The notes: a model not told the origin generated them from the sequence alone. Positions 1-5,310 are shown, counted from the stretch's first letter. The stretch is DNA of 6,787 nt from Methanobacteriota archaeon (GCA_003230355.1 QIDD01000049.1:1-6787), one strand, 5' to 3'. A program made the numbers and translations.

Positions 1-101
1 TTGAGGCGTGAAAACCAGATGTTAAATAGGCTGATTATCACAAGAATAGCAACTCCGATTGTGAGAGCTGCTTCAAGCGAGACCTGGCCTTTGTTATCCA
101 T
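1..101 (-). CDS. Class III signal peptide prepilin-like protein, C-terminus beyond window
   Basis: This is the first 33 codons of a small secreted pilin-like protein; the rest lies outside the window. The N-terminus (start codon at 101-99) reads MDNKGQVSLEAALTIGVAIL, followed by a strongly hydrophobic stretch to about residue 30. Charged residues, then G5-Q6, then Q-x-S-x-E at residues 6-10, then a hydrophobic helix is the layout of archaeal class III signal peptides. They are cut just before the Gln by a type IV prepilin peptidase, leaving the helix as the pilus assembly core. The usual Phe after the Glu is Ala here. The start overlaps the stop codon of the upstream prepilin peptidase gene by 8 nt, and a good ribosome site, GGTGGTG (112-106), lies 4 nt upstream inside that gene, so the two are probably translationally coupled. 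It is too short to be caught by length-based gene calling. Which pilus or surface structure it builds cannot be told. Confidence 0.85.
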   Translation of the reverse strand, partial: MDNKGQVSLEAALTIGVAILVIISLFNIWFSRL

Positions 102-1083
102 TTTGCACCACCAAGTTTTGCGCCACCACGATGAGATCGCCCAGAGCCAGTGACAGCACGAGCCCGATGAATATTATTGGTGCAAAGGGGATGGTCTTTT
201 TCACCCTCACAGCCGCAAGCTTCAGTGGGTTCTTTTCGTTTTTGATCTTCTCTAGTTCCTCCATATTCAGGCCTCGTGCACCGGTTTCTATCTTATCTTC
301 GCCGATATAAATCTCTTCTGCTGGGACCATTCCCTCTCTGAGCTCGGATGCCGGCACCGTTTCTTCAAGCGCGAATCTACGCACAATGGAAACTGCGTTC
401 CAGAGCAGCTGAAAGAGAATTATTACGGCAAACATGCCGATGAAGTTTGTAAGTGCTGTTGACACTTCGCCTGTGAAAAGGATGAACCCGAATATCACAA
501 GCGACGAGACCGCTGTCTTCATCCGCTCGCCGAGCTTATATCCAAGTAGTATGAGTGGGAGCACGAATATCGTTCCAATGTTCAGAAGCACAGCTATTAG
601 AAGGGCGGCCGTGAGCAGTCCCGCGTTTAGGCCGAAGTTTCTGATCTCTTTCAGAGGTCCAAGCAGCTCTGCAGTCTTTGCAAGTCTGAGAGATGTGTAA
701 ACGCCCCATATCAGTATGAATGGAAAAATGGCGAGAAATGTGTTTGCAAGGATTGTTATAATAAATGGATATGGTCCAAGCTTGGGTGTGAAGAGGCCCT
801 GCAGTTCGGCGGGGTAGCGGGGCAGAAGCGCGGCTAGAAATAAAAATTCCTTGGCGTCCCCTGCACTCCAGCCCCCGATGAACCAGAACCCATATCCCAG
901 GATGAATATCATGATTATGCTTGAAAACAGCGCGCCGGCAACCGCTTTTCCAGATACTAAGAGGTTTCCGAGAACGCCTACAGTAAAGAGGCTGAAGGTG
1001 AGCTTGTTTTGAATAATGCCGTTTTTCAAATCTGTGTAGCTTGCGATGGCGGCGCCCAGGAGGGCGAGGATTGTAAAGATCAT
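94..1083 (-). CDS. Archaeal type IV prepilin peptidase (A24 family, FlaK/EppA/PibD-like)
   Basis: This is an integral-membrane aspartic protease that removes the short basic leader of archaeal pilins and archaellins at the cytoplasmic face. The 329-residue product has an N-terminal membrane domain with the first catalytic Asp at D18 (SYTDLKNGIIQNKL) and the second at D76 (GGWSAGDAKEF). These are the two aspartates of the GxGD-type proteases, but the strict first Gly of GxGD is Ser here. Several more membrane helices follow (about 107-127, 154-181, 192-232). The C-terminal part has SELREGMVPAEEIYIGE (about 246-262), a short charged stretch, then KTIPFAPIIFIGLVLSLALGD (296-316), which I recognise as the archaeal A24 C-terminal domain (Arc_PepC_II type, from memory). 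It starts 3 nt after the stop of one class III prepilin and overlaps the start of a second, so it is very likely the dedicated processing enzyme for both. The exact subfamily (FlaK versus EppA) is not resolved. Confidence 0.9.
   Translation of the reverse strand: MIFTILALLGAAIASYTDLKNGIIQNKLTFSLFTVGVLGNLLVSGKAVAGALFSSIIMIFILGYGFWFIGGWSAGDAKEFLFLAALLPRYPAELQGLFTPKLGPYPFIITILANTFLAIFPFILIWGVYTSLRLAKTAELLGPLKEIRNFGLNAGLLTAALLIAVLLNIGTIFVLPLILLGYKLGERMKTAVSSLVIFGFILFTGEVSTALTNFIGMFAVIILFQLLWNAVSIVRRFALEETVPASELREGMVPAEEIYIGEDKIETGARGLNMEELEKIKNEKNPLKLAAVRVKKTIPFAPIIFIGLVLSLALGDLIVVAQNLVVQNG
106..112 (-). promoter_or_regulatory. Ribosome binding site for the window-edge prepilin
   Basis: GGTGGTG on the minus strand lies 4 nt before the ATG at 101. 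It matches the GGTG core complementary to the archaeal 16S 3' end. It sits inside the last codons of the prepilin peptidase gene and decides the ATG at 101 as start. Confidence 0.6.
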
Positions 1084-1086
1084 TGT

Positions 1087-1284
1087 TTACCGTGTAATCC
1101 TATTGATGGCTATGGTTCGTTCCTGAGCCACCCAGTTGGAGGTTGTGTTTCCAAGGGCCTGAATTGACCCTCCGAGTGACCAGAATATGACGGCGGCCGC
1201 TACAACACCTCCGGCGATAAGTACGAACTCAATACTTACCTGCGCTCTTTCAGCGGCAAAAAAATTCTTGATATTCCTACGCAT
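1087..1284 (-). CDS. Class III signal peptide prepilin (65 aa)
   Basis: This is a complete small prepilin of 65 residues. A basic N-terminus (RR at 2-3, K6) leads to ERA-QVSIEFVLI: cleavage is expected between A14 and Q15, and Q15-V-S17-I-E19-F20 is a textbook archaeal class III QxSxEF motif. The hydrophobic helix runs to about residue 42 and is followed by a short polar tail with an NTT sequon (residues 46-48), a possible N-glycosylation site. The mature protein would be 51 residues, typical for the small pilins of methanogens and their relatives. It is the first gene of the cassette, with its stop 3 nt before the peptidase start. Its ATG lies about 5 nt downstream of the transcription start expected from the TATA box at 1320-1311, so the leader should be very short. 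It is probably a structural or minor pilin; no archaellum genes are visible. Confidence 0.88.
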   Translation of the reverse strand: MRRNIKNFFAAERAQVSIEFVLIAGGVVAAAVIFWSLGGSIQALGNTTSNWVAQERTIAINRITR

Positions 1285-1310
1285 AATATCACTAAAAAAT
1301 TTATTAAATC

Positions 1311-1320
1311 TCTTATAAAT
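1311..1320 (-). promoter_or_regulatory. TATA box of the pilin/prepilin peptidase operon
   Basis: On the minus strand ATTTATAAGA, preceded by purine-rich AAAGGGT, has the form of an archaeal TATA box with a weak BRE. Its centre at about 1315 predicts a transcription start near 1289, about 5 nt before the prepilin ATG. Confidence 0.6.
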
Positions 1321-1366
1321 ACCCTTTGTTTAATAAATCCGAACCAGGTGCGGCCTTAAGATTCTG

Positions 1367-1380
1367 CCAAACTATTTATT
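1367..1380 (+). promoter_or_regulatory. BRE/TATA promoter of the glycosyltransferase gene
   Basis: CCAAAC followed at once by TATTTATT fits an archaeal BRE plus TATA box. The TATA centre at about 1376 puts the transcription start near 1402, the first base of the glycosyltransferase ATG. No Shine-Dalgarno-like sequence occurs between 1381 and 1401, so a leaderless mRNA is predicted. Confidence 0.6.
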
Positions 1381-1401
1381 TTACCGTTCGAAATCAAGCA
1401 T

Positions 1402-2100
1402 ATGATCGCTGTGGTGGTGCCCTGCTATAATGAGGAAGAGTCGATTGATGAGCTTGTTTCAGAGTTTGAAAATGTGAGGAAGACTCTGGATTTTGATGTG
1501 GTTTTTGTGGATGATGGGAGCACCGATACAACAGGAGCGAAACTAGAGGGGCGATCGAAAAAATTTGAGTGGATCAAAATTGTATCCCATGAACGAAATC
1601 AGGGCATTGCCCAGAGCCTGAAAGACGGCTTTTCATTCGCAATTGAAAATGGATATGATTTTATCGCTCAGATGGATTCTGATCTCACCCATCGGCCGGC
1701 ACTTCTCCTGCAGATGTTTGATGAGGCTGGTGATGCAGACCTTGTCATCGCGAGCAGATACGTAAAAGGCGGGGGGATGAGGAATGTTCCAACGTGGCGT
1801 ATAATGATAAGCCGGGCCGGGAACAGGTTATTTCGGCTTGCTCTTGGGATAAAGACGCTCGATGCCACAAGCGGCTTCAGACTTGGTAGTCGACGAGTCT
1901 ATGAGCAGCTCGATCCTGAGGCTGATTCATTCGGGATCCAGCTTGAGCTGACGGTGAAGGCAGAGCGGCTGGGATTCATTATAAAAGAGATTCCCTTTAT
2001 ACTTACAAACCGGGAGAAGGGCACGTCCAAATTCAGGCTCAGATTCATGCTGGGTTATATTCCGCTCATGCTAAAGCTGATGTTTAAAAGGAATAGCTGA
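1402..2100 (+). CDS. Family 2 glycosyltransferase, dolichol-phosphate mannosyltransferase-like
   Basis: This is a 232-residue GT-A fold enzyme that should transfer a sugar from a nucleotide donor (GDP-mannose in the characterised DPM1 relatives) to a polyprenyl phosphate at the inner membrane face, supplying glycosylation of surface proteins or glycolipids. In order: VVVPCYNEEESI (4-15), nucleotide-binding VDDGSTD (36-42), HERNQGIAQSLKDG (63-76), the metal-binding MDSDLTHRP (91-99, usually DADLQHP), ASRYVKGG, the conserved SRAGN and LDATSGFR segments, and a C-terminal NREKGTSKF that matches the DPM1-type REKGxSK motif. The protein ends soon after with a hydrophobic and basic tail and has no extra transmembrane domain, so it resembles the soluble-type DPM1 enzymes rather than those fused to a GtrA-like anchor. 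It is monocistronic as far as visible and diverges from the pilin operon. The family is secure; donor sugar and acceptor are inferred. Confidence 0.9.
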   Translation: MIAVVVPCYNEEESIDELVSEFENVRKTLDFDVVFVDDGSTDTTGAKLEGRSKKFEWIKIVSHERNQGIAQSLKDGFSFAIENGYDFIAQMDSDLTHRPALLLQMFDEAGDADLVIASRYVKGGGMRNVPTWRIMISRAGNRLFRLALGIKTLDATSGFRLGSRRVYEQLDPEADSFGIQLELTVKAERLGFIIKEIPFILTNREKGTSKFRLRFMLGYIPLMLKLMFKRNS

Positions 2101-2198
2101 TTTTATTCAAGTGATGCAGAACCGGCTTTTAGAACGAATATTAAGCTACACATTAAGGAGGCGGAAGAATGTGTAAGATTAAAACTGGACACAGGCCT

Positions 2199-2459
2199 TT
2201 AACTAAAAAAAGCGATAGCTCTATTCACAAAGCCGATTATCCCCTCTTTGTTTGCAGCAACCAGTATAATAGCCGTCGCCCCGAAAATTACAACCACAAT
2301 AAAAAGCAGCACCCTGAAAAAAAGACTAAAACCCCGTGTTACAGCGGCATCCATCCTCCTTACCTCTCTTCTGCAGACAGGACACAAAGAACCATTCTCA
2401 AATAAAAGTGTGTTACATTTAGGGCAATACCTGTTTAATTTAGTTGATTTTTTTTTCAC
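2199..2459 (-). CDS. Small zinc-ribbon membrane protein
   Basis: This is an 86-residue protein of unknown function. C12-P-K-C15 and C26-P-V-C29, ten residues apart, form a classic two-knuckle zinc ribbon. A basic linker (RREVRR, 30-35) is followed by one long hydrophobic segment (about 44-69) and a short tail, so the ribbon should face the cytoplasm. The start is GTG (2459-2457), supported by AGGTG at 2471-2467 with 7 nt spacing and a TATA box further upstream. Three AAA lysine codons follow the start directly, giving a run of nine A (T9 at 2448-2456 on the plus strand). The gene is convergent with the glycosyltransferase and divergent from the small membrane gene at 2592. Such single-ribbon membrane proteins are common in archaea without assigned roles. 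Confidence 0.8.
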   Translation of the reverse strand: MKKKSTKLNRYCPKCNTLLFENGSLCPVCRREVRRMDAAVTRGFSLFFRVLLFIVVVIFGATAIILVAANKEGIIGFVNRAIAFFS

Positions 2460-2466
2460 ACTACCA

Positions 2467-2471
2467 CACCT
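2467..2471 (-). promoter_or_regulatory. Ribosome binding site deciding the GTG start of the zinc-ribbon gene
   Basis: AGGTG on the minus strand lies 7 nt before GTG at 2459-2457. There is no nearby ATG at the start of this frame, and the site makes the GTG start convincing. Confidence 0.65.
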
Positions 2472-2493
2472 AATAAGAAATGTGGCTAATCCT

Positions 2494-2502
2494 TAATATA
2501 AA
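2494..2502 (-). promoter_or_regulatory. TATA box of the zinc-ribbon gene
   Basis: TTTATATTA on the minus strand is a near-consensus archaeal TATA box. Its centre at about 2498 predicts a transcription start near 2472, giving a leader of about 13 nt that just includes the ribosome site at 2471-2467. Confidence 0.55.
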
Positions 2503-2546
2503 CTACCAGTCAAACAGTGGAAGGCCATGGGGGGGGCAAGATAAAA

Positions 2547-2554
2547 TTTATTAA
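2547..2554 (+). promoter_or_regulatory. Candidate TATA box of the small membrane gene at 2592
   Basis: TTTATTAA lies about 41 nt before the ATG at 2592. A start about 26 nt downstream of its centre (near 2577) would leave a short leader containing the GGAGGT site at 2580-2585. Confidence 0.45.
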
Positions 2555-2579
2555 CTCAGTATTCCACGAATTGTGTGTT

Positions 2580-2585
2580 GGAGGT
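2580..2585 (+). promoter_or_regulatory. Strong Shine-Dalgarno site of the small membrane gene
   Basis: GGAGGT is a full match to the archaeal anti-Shine-Dalgarno sequence, 6 nt before the ATG at 2592. It selects this ATG over the upstream in-frame GTG at 2517, which would add a low-complexity Gly-rich stretch from a G8 run. Confidence 0.65.
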
Positions 2586-2591
2586 AATAAA

Positions 2592-2796
2592 ATGGACACG
2601 CCCGGTATAAACCCGCGAGCACTTGGCTACTCGATAGCCATCTTAAACAGTATTTCATATCTAATTCTAAGAATCACCGTGAAATTCTTCGGCTACGGAA
2701 CATGGGCCCTGGCAGCATTAAAAGGACTTGTATTTTCAAACTCCACAACAATCTGGATACTACCTGCTGGCAACACTATACAATAAATTCGCATAA
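2592..2796 (+). pseudogene. DUF5676-like small membrane protein, apparently frameshifted and shortened
   Basis: From the ATG at 2592 the frame reads INPRALGYSIAIL, then a hydrophobic helix and FFGYGTWALAALK (to about residue 44). This resembles, from memory, the start of the DUF5676 family (an 'INPKALGYALGI' opening and a 'GYGT' loop). The intact frame then runs into unrelated residues and stops at 2784-2786, giving 64 residues. In the next frame (+1), from about 2722 to the stop at 2794-2796, the sequence reads KDLYFQTPQQ then YYLLATLYNKFA; its end matches the typical 'AWLYNKFA' family terminus. So one extra base near the A run at 2720-2723 separates two family-like halves, and the stretch normally carrying the second helix (about 20-25 residues) also seems missing. 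Promoter and ribosome site still look good. It could instead be a real 64-residue protein, or the frameshift could be a sequencing error. Confidence 0.5.
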
Positions 2797-2818
2797 AACT
2801 TCGATCAAATCTCACGTC

Positions 2819-2837
2819 CTTTTTTCAACTTCTTCTC
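2819..2837 (+). terminator. Possible T-rich terminator downstream of the DUF5676-like gene
   Basis: A T6 run followed by more pyrimidine-rich sequence (CTTTTTTCAACTTCTTCT) starts about 23 nt after the stop at 2796. Archaeal termination uses such T-tracts without a required hairpin. It also lies just past the stop of the convergent small gene at 2851. The evidence is weak. Confidence 0.25.
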
Positions 2838-2850
2838 AGGATAAGATCCA

Positions 2851-2949
2851 CTACTTAATTGTCAGATTTGTATATGTGACGAGGTAATAAATAACGAATA
2901 CACTCACGACGATTGCTACAATAAAATAAACTATTGCTTCAAGCTTCAT
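2851..2949 (-). CDS. Single-helix small membrane peptide (32 aa)
   Basis: This short reading frame encodes 32 residues: MKLEAI, then a continuous hydrophobic helix VYFIVAIVVSVFVIYYLV (7-24), then a polar tail TYTNLTIK with an NLT sequon. It starts with ATG at 2949-2947, and an in-frame TGA lies only 9 nt upstream, so no longer form exists. It lies 56 nt downstream of the TctA-like gene on the same strand and may be the last gene of that operon. No clear ribosome site is seen; an 11-codon frame upstream ends in a TGA that overlaps this ATG (ATGA), which could couple translation. The function is unknown; single-pass peptides like this often act as small subunits or regulators of membrane complexes. 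It could be a chance frame, although the clean start, helix and tail pattern argues for a gene. Confidence 0.5.
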   Translation of the reverse strand: MKLEAIVYFIVAIVVSVFVIYYLVTYTNLTIK

Positions 2950-3005
2950 ATTATTTCAATTCTAATAATCCACATATTCATTTTCCTATCGAACTCAGGA
3001 TAAAT

Positions 3006-4208
3006 CTATCCAAGGAAGTATAGTATCGTTGGTATCATGAGAACTGTCATGCAGCTTGATCGGTTGACGCCTGCTGCTTGGACGAAGATTCCGATGGCCG
3101 AGGCAGTTGTGAGAATTAGCAGTCCCTTCAGGCCGGTGAAGCTTATTGTGAGCACTATTAGAAATATGATAGTTGCAGTTGAGAATTTCCTGTAGTTGAT
3201 TTTGGGCACATGGGCTGCCGCTGTTTTCGCAAGTTTCAGTGTAAGCGCTGCTGCGAAGAATGTTGTGAAAAGCGTGACACCAATGATGAAAAGCATGTCA
3301 GTTTGTGACAAGGGGCTGAGTATCTCTCTCACCGCGATTGATGCTCCGCTGCGTGAGCGCCCGATAAGGTAGAGCGCGAGAAAGGCGTAAAGCGAGTTTG
3401 CCGTGTTCACGCCGCCCATTGCAACTAGGAATTCTTTTTCATCGCCGCCGGATTTGAATAGGCTCTGGATAATGGTTGCGCTCTGAGACGGGCCTAGGCT
3501 GGGCAGTATTCCTGAGACCAGTCCTGCAACCGAGCCGATGACAACACCCTTTCCATATTCCACAGGCGTTGATGTGATGTGCTGAACTGGTATTTTCAGT
3601 ATTGTTCGCTGTGACATGTAGAGCGTGCTGATTCCGAAGAGTCCTGTAAGCGCGGGAAAGAGAGCTTTTCCAGGGTTTATCACTCCCAGCACGAGTATTA
3701 TGATTCCCAGGACGCCTGAGAGCATGACGGCAATTGCCGCCCAGAGCCATCGACTCCGGTTTTGAACGAGTATTATGTATGCGATGACAGTTGTGAGCAG
3801 ATATGGGACAGCCGGTATTATGCGGCTGTAAATTGTTGGCAGCACCGCAAGCCCCGGTGCAAGCAGCACTAGGCTGAGAATTGTTGAGCCCACCCCGCCG
3901 ATTACAGTGAGTCGCACTGCTTCGTATCCTCTGCCTTTGAGAAGGAGTTTGTGGCCAGGTAGAACTGAGAGGGCTGAATCTTCTGACGGCGCTCCGAGAA
4001 AGATCGACGGAATATAATCTACATAGCTGTGCATGATTGCCATTGCAACTATGAGGCCTGCAATTGAATGGGCGGGGAATCGTGTGAGAAGCGCGGGCAG
4101 AACTGAGAGAATAATCAGGACAACGGTGTTTACATGTATGCCTGGAACCAGCCCTGTAACCGTTCCTAAAGCCACTCCAACAAGCACGAGTTCAAGGGTA
4201 TTTAGCAT
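3006..4208 (-). CDS. TctA-like permease (archaeal stand-alone type)
   Basis: This is a 400-residue, strongly hydrophobic protein with roughly ten membrane helices, belonging to the TctA family, whose bacterial members are the large membrane subunit of tripartite tricarboxylate transporters. Two internally related motifs are visible, one per half: TGLVPGIHVNT (18-28) and AGLVSGILPSLGPSQSA (228-244). Between them lie PSIFLGAPSEDSALSVLPGHKLLLKGRGYEAV (67-98) and FPALTGLFG (184-192), all hallmark stretches of the family. Bacterial TctA is about 500 residues, so this version is compact. No TctB (small membrane subunit) or TctC (substrate-binding lipoprotein) gene is present next to it, as is usual for the archaeal branch. 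The start overlaps the OB-fold gene's stop by 7 nt (ATGCTAA), indicating coupling. Transport function is likely, but substrate and partners are unknown. Confidence 0.88.
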   Translation of the reverse strand: MLNTLELVLVGVALGTVTGLVPGIHVNTVVLIILSVLPALLTRFPAHSIAGLIVAMAIMHSYVDYIPSIFLGAPSEDSALSVLPGHKLLLKGRGYEAVRLTVIGGVGSTILSLVLLAPGLAVLPTIYSRIIPAVPYLLTTVIAYIILVQNRSRWLWAAIAVMLSGVLGIIILVLGVINPGKALFPALTGLFGISTLYMSQRTILKIPVQHITSTPVEYGKGVVIGSVAGLVSGILPSLGPSQSATIIQSLFKSGGDEKEFLVAMGGVNTANSLYAFLALYLIGRSRSGASIAVREILSPLSQTDMLFIIGVTLFTTFFAAALTLKLAKTAAAHVPKINYRKFSTATIIFLIVLTISFTGLKGLLILTTASAIGIFVQAAGVNRSSCMTVLMIPTILYFLG

Positions 4209-4561
4209 TGGACATCAGCCGTGTTTGAGACAATGATTTCCAGCTCGCTACGGTATTCATCCACTATCCCTTTCACCCGTATATTGGCTCCGTCTTCAAC
4301 GCATGCAAGACCCCCTGCCACATCTGAAAAAGCCACGATTTTAATTGATTTCGAACCATCGGCCAGTTGGAAGAAGAGGTGGCCCTCAGGGGTTGTAAAA
4401 GTTTCTGATGCAACCCCTTCAACAAGCACTTTGCTCCCAATATTTTCAGGCACGATTTCCGAGATTGGCATAGGCCCCTGCGCAGCTGATATGAAGACGA
4501 GCATGAAAAGCCCGATCGTCGAGACGAGAAGCGAGACTAGTAGCAGCCGGCTGTCTTCCAT
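4202..4561 (-). CDS. Membrane-anchored OB-fold protein
   Basis: The product has 119 residues from the ATG at 4561-4559. An N-terminal hydrophobic segment (about 6-27, LLLVSLLVSTIGLFMLVFIS) is a signal anchor or uncleaved signal. It is followed by an OB-fold of the tRNA_anti type: GSKVLVEGVASE (42-53), GHLFFQLADGSKSIKIVAF (60-78), GANIRVKGIVDEYRSELEIIV (91-111). These are the beta strands and turn pattern of small archaeal OB-fold proteins. A GTG at 4576 would add five residues, but it lies inside the upstream gene with almost no room for a ribosome site. The ATG comes 2 nt after that gene's TAA, with GGAGTGG about 10 nt before it, so I prefer the ATG. It overlaps the TctA-like start by 7 nt. 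If the anchor places the domain outside the cytoplasm, nucleic-acid binding is unlikely and a ligand- or protein-binding role is more plausible; this is inference. Confidence 0.75.
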   Translation of the reverse strand: MEDSRLLLVSLLVSTIGLFMLVFISAAQGPMPISEIVPENIGSKVLVEGVASETFTTPEGHLFFQLADGSKSIKIVAFSDVAGGLACVEDGANIRVKGIVDEYRSELEIIVSNTADVQC

Positions 4562-4563
4562 AG

Positions 4564-5310
4564 TTAATATGCCCACTCCACCCCGATGATCTCAGCAGGC
4601 CGGCTCCCCCGAATTGAGAAAGCTCCTTTTTCCACCCGCACCTTTACAGTGTCACCCTCCCGCGCGTTTGCGGTGTTACGCAGCTGCACGGTCTGGGGTT
4701 TCGTGTTTGAACGGATGTCGTAGTTGAGCTTCACATCTACATCAATTCCTCTTTCAGAAACGACCTTGCCATAGGTGAAGTTGCGCGCGTGTTTTTTGTT
4801 GAAATATGCGTATATCACCGCTGCACCCACGACCGCGACGGCTGCAAAGTGCATGAATGGAAAGCCGGTTGCTATAAATGGTTTTTTCACCTTCACCGCT
4901 GCAAGCACGATTGCCAGCAGAAAATAGGAGAGAAAGAAATCGCGGTAGGCAGGGTAGTCTTCAAAATCGGAATGCACCGTTGTTGCAATGATGAAAAGCG
5001 CAGCAATGAGAAGAACACCGCCGAAAGCGATGTATTTCAGCCCGCCCACGGTGCTTACGATAAACAGTGTTGTAAGAATAAGAAACAGTGCTGAGAGGAG
5101 CTGAAGCTTGAATATTGTGTAGTCGTTTTGCCCGATATTTCGACGCTCAAAATATGGGTAGAATAGCTCTCGATCCACTTTGTAGAGCCTGTCGACAACA
5201 ACCATAACCCCTGGCGCAAGCTTGATCAAAAGATCGATTGTAAATAGGTACAGCCGCTCCAGTACAGTGAGGGTCTTTGCCCCAAGCCTGTCGATAAACC
5301 GCTTCGCCAT
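4564..5310 (-). CDS. DUF2101-like predicted membrane protein
   Basis: This 248-residue protein has no assigned function; from memory it matches the archaeal DUF2101 family, which I hold with moderate certainty. A charged N-terminal region (1-65) with an amphipathic or weakly hydrophobic stretch (21-40) is followed by four predicted membrane helices (about 67-88, 92-112, 124-140, 149-170). The C-terminal domain of about 70 residues (178-246) looks all-beta: YGKVVSERGIDVDVKLNYDI, REGDTVKVRVEKGAFSIRG, EIIGVEW. The REGDTVKVRVE pattern resembles small OB/beta-barrel domains, similar in flavour to the OB-fold protein encoded next. The predicted transcription start coincides with the ATG at 5310, and no ribosome site lies close to it, so the mRNA is probably leaderless. 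It is the first gene of the cluster with the OB-fold protein (2 nt away) and the TctA-like permease. Confidence 0.7.
   Translation of the reverse strand: MAKRFIDRLGAKTLTVLERLYLFTIDLLIKLAPGVMVVVDRLYKVDRELFYPYFERRNIGQNDYTIFKLQLLSALFLILTTLFIVSTVGGLKYIAFGGVLLIAALFIIATTVHSDFEDYPAYRDFFLSYFLLAIVLAAVKVKKPFIATGFPFMHFAAVAVVGAAVIYAYFNKKHARNFTYGKVVSERGIDVDVKLNYDIRSNTKPQTVQLRNTANAREGDTVKVRVEKGAFSIRGSRPAEIIGVEWAY

Noticed and set aside
434..700. Plus-strand open frame of 88 codons across the prepilin peptidase gene
   Set aside because: It is antisense to a well-supported membrane protease, has no ribosome site and shows no recognisable domain.
1285..1401. Possible tRNA or small RNA gene between the pilin and glycosyltransferase genes (GTTCGAAATC at 1386-1395 resembles a T-loop)
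   Set aside because: No pairing acceptor, D or anticodon arms could be found around it, and the interval is filled by two promoters.
2529..2536. G8 homopolymer as a phase-variable tract
   Set aside because: It lies upstream of the predicted transcription start and ribosome site of the gene at 2592, and the GTG-started extension that would include it has no ribosome site. Length variation cannot be judged from one sequence.
2580..2891. Eleven-base repeat GAGGTAATAAA at 2581-2591 and 2881-2891, which could suggest a second copy of the small gene's ribosome site
   Set aside because: The second copy lacks an ATG (ATAACG follows) and is explained as antisense of the coding sequence of the 32-residue peptide (YYLV); flanking bases do not match.
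2950..2983. Eleven-codon frame MNMWIIRIEII ending in ATGA at the small peptide start
   Set aside because: It is too short and AT-rich to support as a gene. It may be only a chance frame, although it is mentioned as a possible coupling element.
4564..4576. GTG at 4576 as start of the OB-fold gene
   Set aside because: The ATG at 4561 follows the upstream stop by 2 nt with a better spaced purine-rich site, and the extra five residues add nothing recognisable.
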